From NCBI GenBank assembly GCA_038221545.1, contig JBBRIE010000091.1, forward strand, positions 1 through 10,854: a stretch of 10,854 bases of DNA, read 5' to 3'. Source of the stretch: JBBQNY01 sp038221545. Lineage in GTDB: Bacteria; Pseudomonadota; Gammaproteobacteria; Xanthomonadales; Ahniellaceae. This document shows, one piece after another, positions 1-8,045 of this stretch; the stretch's first letter is position 1; every line of letters begins with the position of its first letter. A program made the position numbers and the translations under genes. Below the pieces are notes generated by a model. That model had not been told where the DNA came from, ran no database searches, and saw nothing but the letters and a program-made list of their open reading frames with translations.

Positions 1-2393
1 GAAATGGTGGGCGCGGCGCGGTCTAAGCGGACGCTGACGAGAGTCGACAACGGGATGAGCTGGCCGTCGGCTCGCCGCAACTTGAACTCGGCGAGGCTGT
101 CGACGCGCTGCGAGTCCGATCCCTGGAATCGCAGCCACACCGGCGCCTCATCCTGCTGGCCTTCGCCACGAAATTCTCGCAGCGGCGTTCCGCGCAACGC
201 GATCGCGATGTAGCGCGCGACCTCCTGGGCACTGAACCCGTATTGCGCGGCGCGCTCCCGATCCACCCGAACCGACAGCTCGCGGCTCGCGGAAGTGTCG
301 GCCAGGCGCACGTCCCGCAGCGCCGGGGCACGCTCGAGCAGCGGCATCACGGTGCTCGCGATCTTGCGCAGCTGGTCCGTCGAATCGCCCGTCACGGTCA
401 ACTTGACGCCACCGCCCCCGCTGCCGCCGTTGTTCCAGCCAAACTGCAACGTACCGATCGGAATCTTCGGCAGTTCCTTTCGAACCAGTTCGCTGATCTC
501 GTCCGGCGACTTCGGTCCCTCCCGCAGCCCGAACAGGACCATCGCTCGCCCGAACAGGTTCAGCTCGCTCGGCAACAGGTTGATGCGCGTGCTCGCATCG
601 CCCTGCTCCGTATACCAGGTGTACACGGTGTCGATCTCGAACTCCTTCCTGTTCTCGAGCAGGTAGTTTTCCACGCGGATGATCGAGGGCTCCATCTCCG
701 GCAATGTGTAGCTGCCGCTCAGGCGGTACACCAGGTTGAGTTCGCGACCCGAACTGCTCGGGAACATCTCGAACTTGGTGAGCTTCATCGGCACGATGCT
801 GACCGCCAGCAACAGTCCGACCGCAAGCATGGTCTTGCCGCGATGCGCCAGCGTCCAGCGCAGGAAAGCCTCGTATCGCGTCATCAGCCGGGAGATGGCG
901 CTGTCCTGGTGCACGAAATGCGGCGTCGACATCTTCGCCGCCAGCATCGGTACCAGCGTAATCGCCACCAGCCAGGACGCCAGCAGCGAGACCGTGATCG
1001 CGATCGCCACCTGCGCCAGGAAAATGCTGATCTGATTGGTCTCGCCGAAGATGTTGGGGAGAAAAACGATGCAGTGGCAAAGCGTGCCGGCGGATAACGC
1101 GATGGCGACGTTGCGCACGCCGGTGACCGATGCGGCGACGGGATCGCCTGGCATCTTCTCGCGCTGCTGGTAGATGCTCTCGACCGCGACCACGGCGTTG
1201 TCGACCACCATGCCCACGCCGAGCAGCAGGCCCATCATGGTCAGGATGTTGAGCGTCACGCCCAGGAAGTACATGACCCCGAGCGTGATGACGAAGCAGA
1301 GCGGCACCGCCATCGACACCATCAGCGTCGACGGCCAGTGGCGCAGGAAGAAATACAGCACGATGAGCGACAGCAGCGAGCCGAGTACTCCGGCTTCGCC
1401 AAGCTCGACGAGCGATTCGACCACGCCCTCGGCCTGATCGCTGATGGTCAGCATCTCGATGTCGGAAAGCTCCGGATCGCGACCGATGCTCTCGATTTCC
1501 GCCATGGCGGCGCGACCGACTTCGACCAGGTTCGCGTTGCGCTCCTTGAAGATGTCGATGCCGACCGCCGGACGCTGGTCGAGGCGACGGCGGTAGTCGA
1601 GACGACCCGGCTTGAGCGACACCTGCGCGATGTCGCGCAAGCGCAGCCCGGTGTCGTTGACGAGCAGGTCGCGGACTTCCTCCACGGTGTGCAGCTCGCC
1701 GACCGGCTGCACCCGGAAGCGTTGCCCGGCGTCGTCGATGCGGCCCGCAGACACGGAGAAGTTCGCGGCCGCCAGGCGCGTCGCCAGCTCGTTGAGGCTG
1801 AGGTCGTGAGCGGCGATGCGATCGGCGATGAGCTCGATCTCGAGTTCCTTCGGAGCGACGCCGGAAATCTCCACCTTCGCGACGCCGGGAAGACGCTCGA
1901 GCGGGCGCTTGAACTTCCTTTCCAGCAGACCGTAAGTGCCCGAGAGATCCTGCTCGCTTGACAGGCGGACCTTGAGGATGGCTTCGTCGCTGGTCGAGAA
2001 CTTGAGCACGAAGTAGCGCTGCAGGTCGTCCGGCAACGTGTCGCGGATGGCGTCGACGCGCTCGCGCGTTTCCGATGCCTTGATCGACACGTCCTTGTCC
2101 CAGCCGAATTCCATGAAGACGGTACTGCCCTGGCTGTCGCTCTGGCTGTTCATCTTCTTGACGCCGGACAACGTCGCCAGCGCTTCCTCGATCGGGCGCG
2201 TTATGGTGCGCTCGACTTCGATCGGTGACGCGCCTGGATACGGCGCCTGCACGAGCACGAACGGGACGTCGATCGCGGGGAACATCTCGAGCGGCAGGCG
2301 CAGCATCGCGATGCCGCCGATGACGATCAACGACACGTACAGCATCACCATGCTCACCGGGCGGCGCAGGCTCAGCGACGGCAGGTCGATCAT
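1..2393 (-). CDS. RND efflux permease (HAE1-type), second of tandem pair, C-terminus outside window
   Basis: Inner-membrane RND pump subunit that would export substrates by proton antiport with a periplasmic adaptor. I translated this frame by hand from the ATG at 2393 and found no stop before the window edge, giving 797 residues of an expected 1020-1050. Visible parts are TM1 (about residues 12-30), the first porter domain, the TM2-TM6 bundle, TM7 and most of the second periplasmic domain; TM8-TM12 are missing. The TM4 relay motif reads GMVVDN, with D398 followed by N399 where AcrB has two aspartates. This DN form occurs in other HAE1-like pumps, so it does not imply a dead protein. A glycine-rich stretch lies near residues 650-662. 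The start is supported by an AGGAG eight to nine bases upstream. It lies 27 bases after the other permease, in the same operon. Substrate cannot be told. Confidence 0.93.
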   Translation of the reverse strand, partial: MIDLPSLSLRRPVSMVMLYVSLIVIGGIAMLRLPLEMFPAIDVPFVLVQAPYPGASPIEVERTITRPIEEALATLSGVKKMNSQSDSQGSTVFMEFGWDKDVSIKASETRERVDAIRDTLPDDLQRYFVLKFSTSDEAILKVRLSSEQDLSGTYGLLERKFKRPLERLPGVAKVEISGVAPKELEIELIADRIAAHDLSLNELATRLAAANFSVSAGRIDDAGQRFRVQPVGELHTVEEVRDLLVNDTGLRLRDIAQVSLKPGRLDYRRRLDQRPAVGIDIFKERNANLVEVGRAAMAEIESIGRDPELSDIEMLTISDQAEGVVESLVELGEAGVLGSLLSLIVLYFFLRHWPSTLMVSMAVPLCFVITLGVMYFLGVTLNILTMMGLLLGVGMVVDNAVVAVESIYQQREKMPGDPVAASVTGVRNVAIALSAGTLCHCIVFLPNIFGETNQISIFLAQVAIAITVSLLASWLVAITLVPMLAAKMSTPHFVHQDSAISRLMTRYEAFLRWTLAHRGKTMLAVGLLLAVSIVPMKLTKFEMFPSSSGRELNLVYRLSGSYTLPEMEPSIIRVENYLLENRKEFEIDTVYTWYTEQGDASTRINLLPSELNLFGRAMVLFGLREGPKSPDEISELVRKELPKIPIGTLQFGWNNGGSGGGGVKLTVTGDSTDQLRKIASTVMPLLERAPALRDVRLADTSASRELSVRVDRERAAQYGFSAQEVARYIAIALRGTPLREFRGEGQQDEAPVWLRFQGSDSQRVDSLAEFKLRRADGQLIPLSTLVSVRLDRAAPTI

Positions 2394-2420
2394 GGCTGGC
2401 ACTCCTGTGGGGCGGATGTC

Positions 2421-5400
2421 TCACGCATGCGCGGGTGCCGCGTCGCCGGGCTTGCGCAGGCCGGCGCCTTCGTCCTCGCCCGACACCGTTTCGCCCGCGC
2501 GTCGTGCGTATTCGCGGTAGTGGGAATCGGGCTTGCGATCCAGCAGGTCGTACACGATCGGGATCACGATCAACGTGAGCAGCGTCGACACGAGCAGGCC
2601 GCCGATCACCACGATCGCCATCGGTGCACGCACCTCGGCGCCATCCCCCGACCCCAACGCCAGCGGCAGGAAGCCGAGCAGCGTGCAGATCGTGGTCATC
2701 GCAATCGGTCGCAGACGCGCATGCGCCGCCTGCACGATCGCCGTGCGCTTCTCGACGCCGGTGCCGCGCAGCTGGTTGATGCGATCGATCAGCACGATCG
2801 CATTCTTGACCACGATCCCGACCAGCAATATCAGCCCGATGAACACCACGATCGACAAAGGCGTCCCCGTGATCTTGAGCGCGAGCACCGCGCCGACCAG
2901 CGCGAGGGGAATGGTAAACAGGATCACGAACGGATGCAGCAGCGATTCGAACTGGGAAGCCATGACCAGGTAGACGAGGAAGATCGCCAGCGTCAGCGCG
3001 AAAATCAACGAGTTGACGGAGTTGTCGAGCTCCTCACTCTGCCCGCCGATGGTGACGCCCACGCCCGCACCGAGCGGCTTGGCGGCCAGCATCGACTCGA
3101 CTTCCTGTACGGCCGTACCGAGGTCGCCGTAGGCAAGATTGGCGGAGATCAGCGCCACCCGCTCCTGGTCGATGCGATGGATCTCGCTGGGTCCTTCGGT
3201 CGCGACGACGTCCGCCACGGAAGACAGGGTGACCGGGCGGTCGCTTTCCGGGTTGACCACCAGGTTGCGGATGTCCTCGACCGACGCGCGGTCGGATTCG
3301 ACGGCGCGGACCAGCACGTCGATCTTGCGATCGAGGAAGCTGTAACGCGTCGCGACTTCGCCGCGCACCTTGCGCACGACCTGATCCGCGATGGAGCGCG
3401 TGGTGAGCCCGAGCGCCGCTGCACGATCCTGGTCGAAGCGGATCTGGATTTCCGGATAACCCTGCTCCACCGTCGACTTGATGTCGGTGAACCGATCAGA
3501 TGCCCCGAGTCGGCTCGCGAGTTCCGTCCCGGCGGCGCGAAGCGTCTCGAGGTCAAGACCGCGGATCTCCACCTCGAGCGGCGTCGCGAAGCTGAAGAGC
3601 TGCGGGCGCGAGAACTTCTGCTGCACGCCGGCACGATCGGCAACCGTCGAGCGCAACGCCTGCATGGCTTGCGCCTCGTCGGCGTCGTCGGTTCCCGGAG
3701 CCATACTCACGAGCAAGCGCCCGATATTCTCGCCCGACTCGGTGGGGTTGGCGTCGAGCCGCGTGCCGCTGCCGCTCACGCCGAACAGGCCCCTGATCAG
3801 TTCGTTGCCGGAGTTCTTGGCCTGGATGTCCTGCACCAGCGCGTCGGTCTGGGCAAGTGGCGTGCCCGGGGGCAGCGTGACGGTCATGTCGAAACGTCCC
3901 TGCTGCAGCTGCGGGATCAGGTCGAGTCCGAGCGTCGGCACCAGCGCCACCGCGATGACGAATGCGGCGGTCGCGCCTCCGAGCACGAGTACCGGCCGGC
4001 GCAGCACGCCAGGCAGGTTCCGCACATACGCCGCCGCTGCCCAGTCGTACGGCTTCAGCACGATGCTGCCGACCCAGGAGAGGGCCGAACCGACGAACCC
4101 ACCCACGAACGAAATCCCTTTCCAAACCAGCCCGCCGATCCTGTCCGGCACCCGACCAAACACGAAGCCGGTCGAGCGACGCCAGCCGCGTCCCAGCTTC
4201 GTCCTCGCCGGCGCAGGTTCGACCAGTGGTTCCTCGCGATACGCCTGCGGAGCCTTCGCATTGAGCGACGCCAGCATGGGAATCAACGTCATTGCCACTA
4301 CCAGCGAAATCAGCATCGCGATCGTGACGGTCAATGCCTGGTCGCGGAACAGCTGGCCGGCAACGCCTTCGACGAACACCAGGGGGAAGAACACCGCGCA
4401 GGTAGTCAGTGTGGACGCAGTGACCGCGAGACCCACCTCGTTGGTGCCGCGCAGCGCGGACTCGAGGATGCCCATGCCGCGCTCGCGCATCTTCGCGATG
4501 TTCTCGAGCACCACGATCGAATCGTCGACGACCATGCCCGTGGCAAGCGCGAGACCACCGAGCGACATGACGTTGAGGCTGAGGCCCGCCTGCCCCATGA
4601 AGAAGAACGTCGCGATCAGCGACACCGGCAGTGACAGGCCGATAACGAAGGTGCTCCAGCCGTCCTTGAGGAAAAAGAAAATGACGAGGATGGCGAGGAG
4701 GCCGCCCTCAAGCGCGGCGTTGCGCACTTCGCGCAACGCATTGCGAATGAACACCGACTGGTCGTCCACCACCGTCAACTTGATGTTGTCGGGCACCAGC
4801 GGCTTGAATTTTTCCAGCGCCGCGTGCACCGCATCGGCCACCGATACCGTGTTCGCGTCGCCTTCCTTGTACACCGCGAGTTCGACCGCCTCGCGCCCGT
4901 CGATGCGTATTACTGCCTCGCGTTCGCGGAAGCCCTGCTTGACCTCGGCCACGTCGCGCAGGCGCACCGGTACGCCCGCGGCGTCGACCCGCACCACCAT
5001 GTCGGCGATCTCCTCGACGCTGGCAAACTGGTTGACCGTGCGCACCAGGTAGCGCTGGCTGCCCTCCTCGATGCGGCCACCCGAGACATTGACGTTTTCC
5101 GCGGCCAGTCGCGCGATGATTTCGCTCACAGGCAGCTTCAGCAAGGCGAGTCGCTTCTGGTCGATCGACACATGGATCTCGTCCTCGAGACCGCCGCCGA
5201 TCTTGACTGCCGCGACGCCACCGACGGGATCCAGGCGCTTCTTGAGTTCATCGTCGGCGAAGCGGCGCAGCTGCTTGAGCTCGGCCTCGTTGAAGCCCTT
5301 GCGCGCGGACCCGCTGGCGAGGCCGAGCCGGATGATGGGATCGGTCGATGGGTTGAAGCGCAGCAACACGGGCTGCTTGGCTTCGAGCGGAAGCTGCAGC

Positions 5401-5741
5401 ACCTCGAGCTTGTCGCGAACCTCGAGGCTCGCGCGCTCCATGTTGGTGCCCCACGCGAATTCCAGCACGACATCTGACTGGCCGGTGCGCGAAACCGAGC
5501 GAATCTTGCGCACGTTTTTGACGACGCCGACTGCCTCCTCCACGGGCTCGGAAACGAGCGTTTCGATCTCGGCCGGCGCCGCGCCGATGTACTCGGTCCG
5601 CACCGTGAGCGTGGGATACGTCAGGTCCGGCAGCAGGTTGACCTTGAGATCGCGCAGTGCGATGAAGCCGAACAGCACGAGCGTCACCGTGACCATTGCG
5701 ATGGTCACGCGGCGTCGGATCGAAAGTTCAACGATATTCAC
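2421..5741 (-). CDS. RND efflux permease (HAE1-type), first of tandem pair, complete
   Basis: Complete inner-membrane RND transporter of 1106 residues, somewhat longer than the usual 1020-1050. TM1 is at about 13-30, followed by the first porter domain, TM2-TM6 (about 343-490), TM7 (about 583-603), the second porter domain and TM8-TM12. All proton-relay residues are visible: D406 and D407 in GMVVDDSIVVLEN, K979 in VVKNAIVLID, and the T1016/T1017 pair in RLRPIAMTT. The cytoplasmic loop between TM6 and TM7 (about 491-582) is roughly 50 residues longer than in AcrB and carries a hydrophobic stretch near 536-563. The C-terminal tail is charged. The GTG start overlaps the adaptor stop as GTGA, which indicates translational coupling; a GAGAG lies six bases upstream. 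A multidrug or solvent pump is the family default; the DD pair argues against a metal (CusA-type) pump. Substrate unknown. Confidence 0.96.
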   Translation of the reverse strand: MNIVELSIRRRVTIAMVTVTLVLFGFIALRDLKVNLLPDLTYPTLTVRTEYIGAAPAEIETLVSEPVEEAVGVVKNVRKIRSVSRTGQSDVVLEFAWGTNMERASLEVRDKLEVLQLPLEAKQPVLLRFNPSTDPIIRLGLASGSARKGFNEAELKQLRRFADDELKKRLDPVGGVAAVKIGGGLEDEIHVSIDQKRLALLKLPVSEIIARLAAENVNVSGGRIEEGSQRYLVRTVNQFASVEEIADMVVRVDAAGVPVRLRDVAEVKQGFREREAVIRIDGREAVELAVYKEGDANTVSVADAVHAALEKFKPLVPDNIKLTVVDDQSVFIRNALREVRNAALEGGLLAILVIFFFLKDGWSTFVIGLSLPVSLIATFFFMGQAGLSLNVMSLGGLALATGMVVDDSIVVLENIAKMRERGMGILESALRGTNEVGLAVTASTLTTCAVFFPLVFVEGVAGQLFRDQALTVTIAMLISLVVAMTLIPMLASLNAKAPQAYREEPLVEPAPARTKLGRGWRRSTGFVFGRVPDRIGGLVWKGISFVGGFVGSALSWVGSIVLKPYDWAAAAYVRNLPGVLRRPVLVLGGATAAFVIAVALVPTLGLDLIPQLQQGRFDMTVTLPPGTPLAQTDALVQDIQAKNSGNELIRGLFGVSGSGTRLDANPTESGENIGRLLVSMAPGTDDADEAQAMQALRSTVADRAGVQQKFSRPQLFSFATPLEVEIRGLDLETLRAAGTELASRLGASDRFTDIKSTVEQGYPEIQIRFDQDRAAALGLTTRSIADQVVRKVRGEVATRYSFLDRKIDVLVRAVESDRASVEDIRNLVVNPESDRPVTLSSVADVVATEGPSEIHRIDQERVALISANLAYGDLGTAVQEVESMLAAKPLGAGVGVTIGGQSEELDNSVNSLIFALTLAIFLVYLVMASQFESLLHPFVILFTIPLALVGAVLALKITGTPLSIVVFIGLILLVGIVVKNAIVLIDRINQLRGTGVEKRTAIVQAAHARLRPIAMTTICTLLGFLPLALGSGDGAEVRAPMAIVVIGGLLVSTLLTLIVIPIVYDLLDRKPDSHYREYARRAGETVSGEDEGAGLRKPGDAAPAHA

Positions 5742-6919
5742 TTGACACTCTCGATCACCTGCACCCGCGTGCCGTCGCGCACTGCAGAACGTCCGACTGT
5801 CACCACGCGCGCGCCTTCAGGCACCCCGCTCAGGATTTCGACCTTGTCGCCGCTGACGTAACCGAGTTTCACCAGCCTGCGCTTGGCCACAAGCGCGGGA
5901 CCGGACGGCTTGCCGGGCTTCTTCGCCTCTTCGGCCTCGGCCGAGCCGAAGGAGAATCCGCGCTTCTTCTCGACCTTCTTCGGCTTGGGCGGGCTCGGGT
6001 CCTTCTCCACCACGTAGACGAACGTCTCTCCGTCTTCATCTGCAAGGGCCTCGCGGGGAACGACGAGCGCGTCGGTCTTGGTGTCGTACACGACGGTCAG
6101 GCGACCGAACATGCCCGACTTCAGGGTGCCGGTCTCGTCGTGGAATTCGGCCGTGACGCGCAGGGTGCCCGTCTTGGAGTCCACCACGGGGCTGACCCGG
6201 GCGATGACGCCTTCGAACGTGCGACCCGGCAACGCATCCACCTGCATGGCGACCTTCATGGACGGCTTGAGCAGGCGCAGCTCGCGTTCGGGAACGTTGA
6301 GGACGGCCAGCAGCGGATCGAAGTCGTCGATCATGAAGACCGCCTGGTTGATCGTCATGAAGTTGCCAGGTTTCACCATGCGCATGCTCACGGTGCCGCT
6401 GATGGGCGCCGCGACCTGCGTGTAGGACAGTTCGAGTCGCGCCATTTCATATGCGGCGCGCTGCGACTGCATGTCGAATTTCGCACGATCGCTGGCCTCC
6501 GCCGACAGCAGCTTGCGCTTGAACATTTCCTGCGCACGGCTGGCATCGTTCTCGAGGCGCTTGAGGCTGGCCTCGGATTGCTTGAGGGCAAGGCGCGGCC
6601 GCTCGGGATCGAGGGTTGCCAGGATCTGGCCGGCGCGAACCTTGTCGCCTTCCTCGACCAGGACGCTCTGCACGACGCCGCTGGCCTTGGCCACGACCTG
6701 GGCCTGTCCTTCCGGCTCGAGGCTTGCGGTACCGGTATAGCTCGCAACGATCTCGTCGCGCCGGGAAACCGACGTCTCGACCGGAACGGCGGTGTCCTGC
6801 GCCGACTCCTCGCTTTCCTTGCCGCCTTCGCCGTCCCCGCCGCCGCAGCCCGCCGTGGCCATCAGGAGCAGCAGGGCAGTTGCGATCCATGCGTTGCGGA
6901 GAACATTGTTTCTCGCCAT
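5738..6919 (-). CDS. RND periplasmic adaptor (membrane fusion) lipoprotein
   Basis: Adaptor that links the RND permeases to an outer-membrane channel. The 393-residue protein begins with a basic N-terminus, a hydrophobic segment (10-20) and a lipobox-like ATAGC with Cys25 as the likely lipidated residue; the -3 position is Thr rather than Leu, so the lipobox is slightly off consensus. Then come the first half of the lipoyl domain (about 72-106, with EEGDKVRAGQILATLD), a short helical hairpin (107-160), the second lipoyl half (163-185), a beta-barrel (about 200-280) and a membrane-proximal domain (285-390). The last domain is interrupted at about 306-344 by a Lys/Pro/Glu-rich, probably disordered insert. 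The gene is first in the operon, and its TGA overlaps the GTG of the next permease. No strong Shine-Dalgarno is visible; an AAAGG lies 13 bases before the ATG. Confidence 0.94.
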   Translation of the reverse strand: MARNNVLRNAWIATALLLLMATAGCGGGDGEGGKESEESAQDTAVPVETSVSRRDEIVASYTGTASLEPEGQAQVVAKASGVVQSVLVEEGDKVRAGQILATLDPERPRLALKQSEASLKRLENDASRAQEMFKRKLLSAEASDRAKFDMQSQRAAYEMARLELSYTQVAAPISGTVSMRMVKPGNFMTINQAVFMIDDFDPLLAVLNVPERELRLLKPSMKVAMQVDALPGRTFEGVIARVSPVVDSKTGTLRVTAEFHDETGTLKSGMFGRLTVVYDTKTDALVVPREALADEDGETFVYVVEKDPSPPKPKKVEKKRGFSFGSAEAEEAKKPGKPSGPALVAKRRLVKLGYVSGDKVEILSGVPEGARVVTVGRSAVRDGTRVQVIESVK

Positions 6920-6950
6920 GACGTTTATTAGGCCTTTAGTGTTGTAGCGA

Positions 6951-6980
6951 ACTATATCAGTAATACTCTCTGCCAGACAA
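6951..6980 (-). promoter_or_regulatory. Probable sigma70 promoter of the RND operon
   Basis: Read on the minus strand, TTGTCT (6975-6980, 4 of 6 to the -35 consensus) and TATAGT (6951-6956, 5 of 6 to the -10 consensus) are separated by 18 bases. Transcription would start near 6944, leaving a leader of about 25 bases before the adaptor ATG. A weak, imperfect dyad covers roughly 6938-6967 (AGTGTTGTAG against CAGTAATACT, 6 of 10 matched), overlapping the -10; a repressor site is possible but not demonstrated. No regulator gene is in the window. Confidence 0.5.
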
Positions 6981-7027
6981 GTATCGAGAGGTCATTCACA
7001 TTTGTCGTGAGCCGCAAGTCACTGTGC

Positions 7028-7090
7028 CAATCGTCTCCCGAGCCGGTCGTGGCGTTGCCATCGTGTCGCAGGCGAGGGTCGGGACGATTG
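7028..7090. repeat. Imperfect inverted repeat upstream of the cytochrome promoter
   Basis: CAATCGTCTCCCGA (7028-7041) and TCGGGACGATTG (7079-7090) are inverted copies over 12 paired bases, with two unpaired bases in the left arm (7035-7036) and a 37-base spacer. It lies in the gap between the RND promoter and the cytochrome promoter. Role unknown: it could be a looped operator, a remnant of a small repeat element, or chance. The rest of 6981-7111 shows no gene I can support. Confidence 0.4.
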
Positions 7091-7111
7091 CCGACCGAAG
7101 ACAAGGCGCGC

Positions 7112-7140
7112 TCTACAACCGATGGCACGATGGCTATACT
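7112..7140 (+). promoter_or_regulatory. Probable sigma70 promoter of the cytochrome pair
   Basis: TCTACA (7112-7117, 4 of 6 to the -35 consensus) and TATACT (7135-7140, 5 of 6 to the -10 consensus) are 17 bases apart. Transcription would start near 7147, about 42 bases before the ATG at 7189. The position of the -10 supports that ATG over the more upstream in-frame ATG at 7024, which lies before the promoter. Confidence 0.55.
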
Positions 7141-7188
7141 TTCGCGTCGTTTGCGGCCACAGCCGTATCGCCTTGGAACCGTTGGCAA

Positions 7189-7623
7189 ATGTCTCTTGCG
7201 ATCCTGCAGCGAATTGCTTTTCCAGTGCTGGCGCTGGCGTCCTGGCACGCCAGCGCGCAGACGGCCCCTGAATCGACGGTTCCCGACGCCACCCCGGCGA
7301 CCACCGTCGAGGCCGTGACCACGACCGCTACTGCACTGCCCCCGGCGCCGGCTGCGCCCGTCCTGATGGGCAACCCCGAGGAAGGACGCCTGCGGGTCTA
7401 CACCTGCACGGGATGCCACGGCATCGCGGGCTACCGGAATGTCTATCCCACGTACCACGTCCCCAAGATCCATGGCCAGAACGCGGCGTACCTCGTATCG
7501 GCCTTGACTGCGTACCGCAGCGGGCAGCGCAAGCACCCCACCATGCAGGCACATGGTGAGAGCCTCAGCGACCAGGACATCGCCGACATCGCGGCGTACC
7601 TCTCCTCCGCCATCAAGAACTGA
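7189..7623 (+). CDS. Exported monoheme c-type cytochrome (c4/c553-like)
   Basis: Small periplasmic electron carrier of 144 residues. A signal peptide spans residues 1-23 (hydrophobic core 8-18, ASA before the cut), followed by a low-complexity Ala/Thr/Pro linker (about 24-60) and one class I cytochrome c domain. The heme is bound at C73-T-G-C76-H77; M119 in HPTMQAH is the likely distal ligand. The KIHGQNAAYL and SLSDQDIADIAAYL segments are typical of one half of cytochrome c4. The frame stays open up to 7024, but I chose the ATG at 7189 because a signal peptide starts there and the promoter lies between the two starts. The Shine-Dalgarno is weak. The redox partner cannot be told; terminal oxidases are the usual partners of c4-type proteins. 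The second cytochrome follows after 25 bases. Confidence 0.9.
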   Translation: MSLAILQRIAFPVLALASWHASAQTAPESTVPDATPATTVEAVTTTATALPPAPAAPVLMGNPEEGRLRVYTCTGCHGIAGYRNVYPTYHVPKIHGQNAAYLVSALTAYRSGQRKHPTMQAHGESLSDQDIADIAAYLSSAIKN

Positions 7624-7648
7624 GCGGAATCCAAGGACCCTGACTGCA

Positions 7649-8005
7649 ATGACCGGGAAAAAACCTTTCGTGTGGATGCTATGCGTGCTGGCGACGGTGG
7701 CCGCGACGACGTCCGCGAGCGCCGCGACCGATGGCAATGCCGCCGCCGGTGCAGCCAAATCGAAACCCTGCGCGGCCTGTCACGGAATCGACGGCGACCA
7801 GACGATCGATGGACAGTATCCGCGCATCGGCGGGCAGTACGCGGATTACCTGCTGCGCGCCATGCAGGATTACCAGAACGGACGTCGCGACAACGCGATC
7901 ATGGCGGGCTTCGTCAAGGAGCTCAGCACCCAGGACCTCGCCGACCTCGCCGCCTTCTACGCCGCCCAGAGTGGCCGCCTAGAAGACCTGAGTCACCTCA
8001 AATAG
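7649..8005 (+). CDS. Exported monoheme c-type cytochrome (c4-like), second of pair
   Basis: A 118-residue protein with a signal peptide (1-25, hydrophobic core about 8-20, ASA before the cut) and one class I cytochrome c domain with almost no linker. The heme site is C41-A-A-C44-H45, and M85 in AIMAGF is the likely distal ligand. PRIGGQYADYLLRAM and LSTQDLADLAAFYA match the second helices of c4-type domains. The ATG at 7649 was chosen over the upstream in-frame GTG at 7553, because it opens the signal peptide and has AAGGA 11 bases upstream; the longer form would overlap the first cytochrome by 71 bases. It is almost certainly co-transcribed with the preceding cytochrome. The two domains are clearly related but differ in length, linker and heme-site residues, so they are diverged paralogues rather than a recent copy. 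Confidence 0.92.
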   Translation: MTGKKPFVWMLCVLATVAATTSASAATDGNAAAGAAKSKPCAACHGIDGDQTIDGQYPRIGGQYADYLLRAMQDYQNGRRDNAIMAGFVKELSTQDLADLAAFYAAQSGRLEDLSHLK

Positions 8006-8024
8006 CGCCGCCGCGCGGGCGGCG
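8006..8024. terminator. GC-rich hairpin between convergent genes, possible bidirectional terminator
   Basis: CGCCGCC (8006-8012) and GGCGGCG (8018-8024) form a perfect 7-base-pair stem with a 5-base loop, starting directly after the TAG of the second cytochrome. It sits in the 40-base gap between that gene and the convergent nfuA. There is no T-run on either side, so intrinsic termination is only probable. Confidence 0.4.
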
Positions 8025-8045
8025 AACGCGAAACGTCACGCGCCG

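Noticed and set aside
1197..1202. Second permease as an inactive pump because Asp is replaced by Asn
   Set aside because: The DN form of this motif is found in many HAE1-like pumps, so the change alone does not show loss of function.
148..2424. 758-residue minus-strand reading frame across the second permease
   Set aside because: It is rich in Arg, His and Gly with no recognisable domain. The overlapping frame starting at 2393 gives a clean RND permease, so this is a high-GC shadow.
2427..4634. 735-residue plus-strand reading frame antisense to the complete permease
   Set aside because: Composition is dominated by Arg, His, Asp and Gln with no domain or membrane segments, as expected for an antisense shadow of a GC-rich gene.
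5696..6931. 411-residue plus-strand reading frame antisense to the adaptor
   Set aside because: His/Leu/Gly-rich composition without domains; the adaptor on the other strand explains the region fully.
7024..7188. N-terminal extension of the first cytochrome (start at 7024)
   Set aside because: The extension has no signal peptide and contains the predicted promoter; the ATG at 7189 opens a good signal peptide.
6952..7758. 268-residue minus-strand reading frame across the cytochrome region
   Set aside because: It is antisense to the first cytochrome and shows no domain; its Val/Arg/Gly composition is typical of a shadow.
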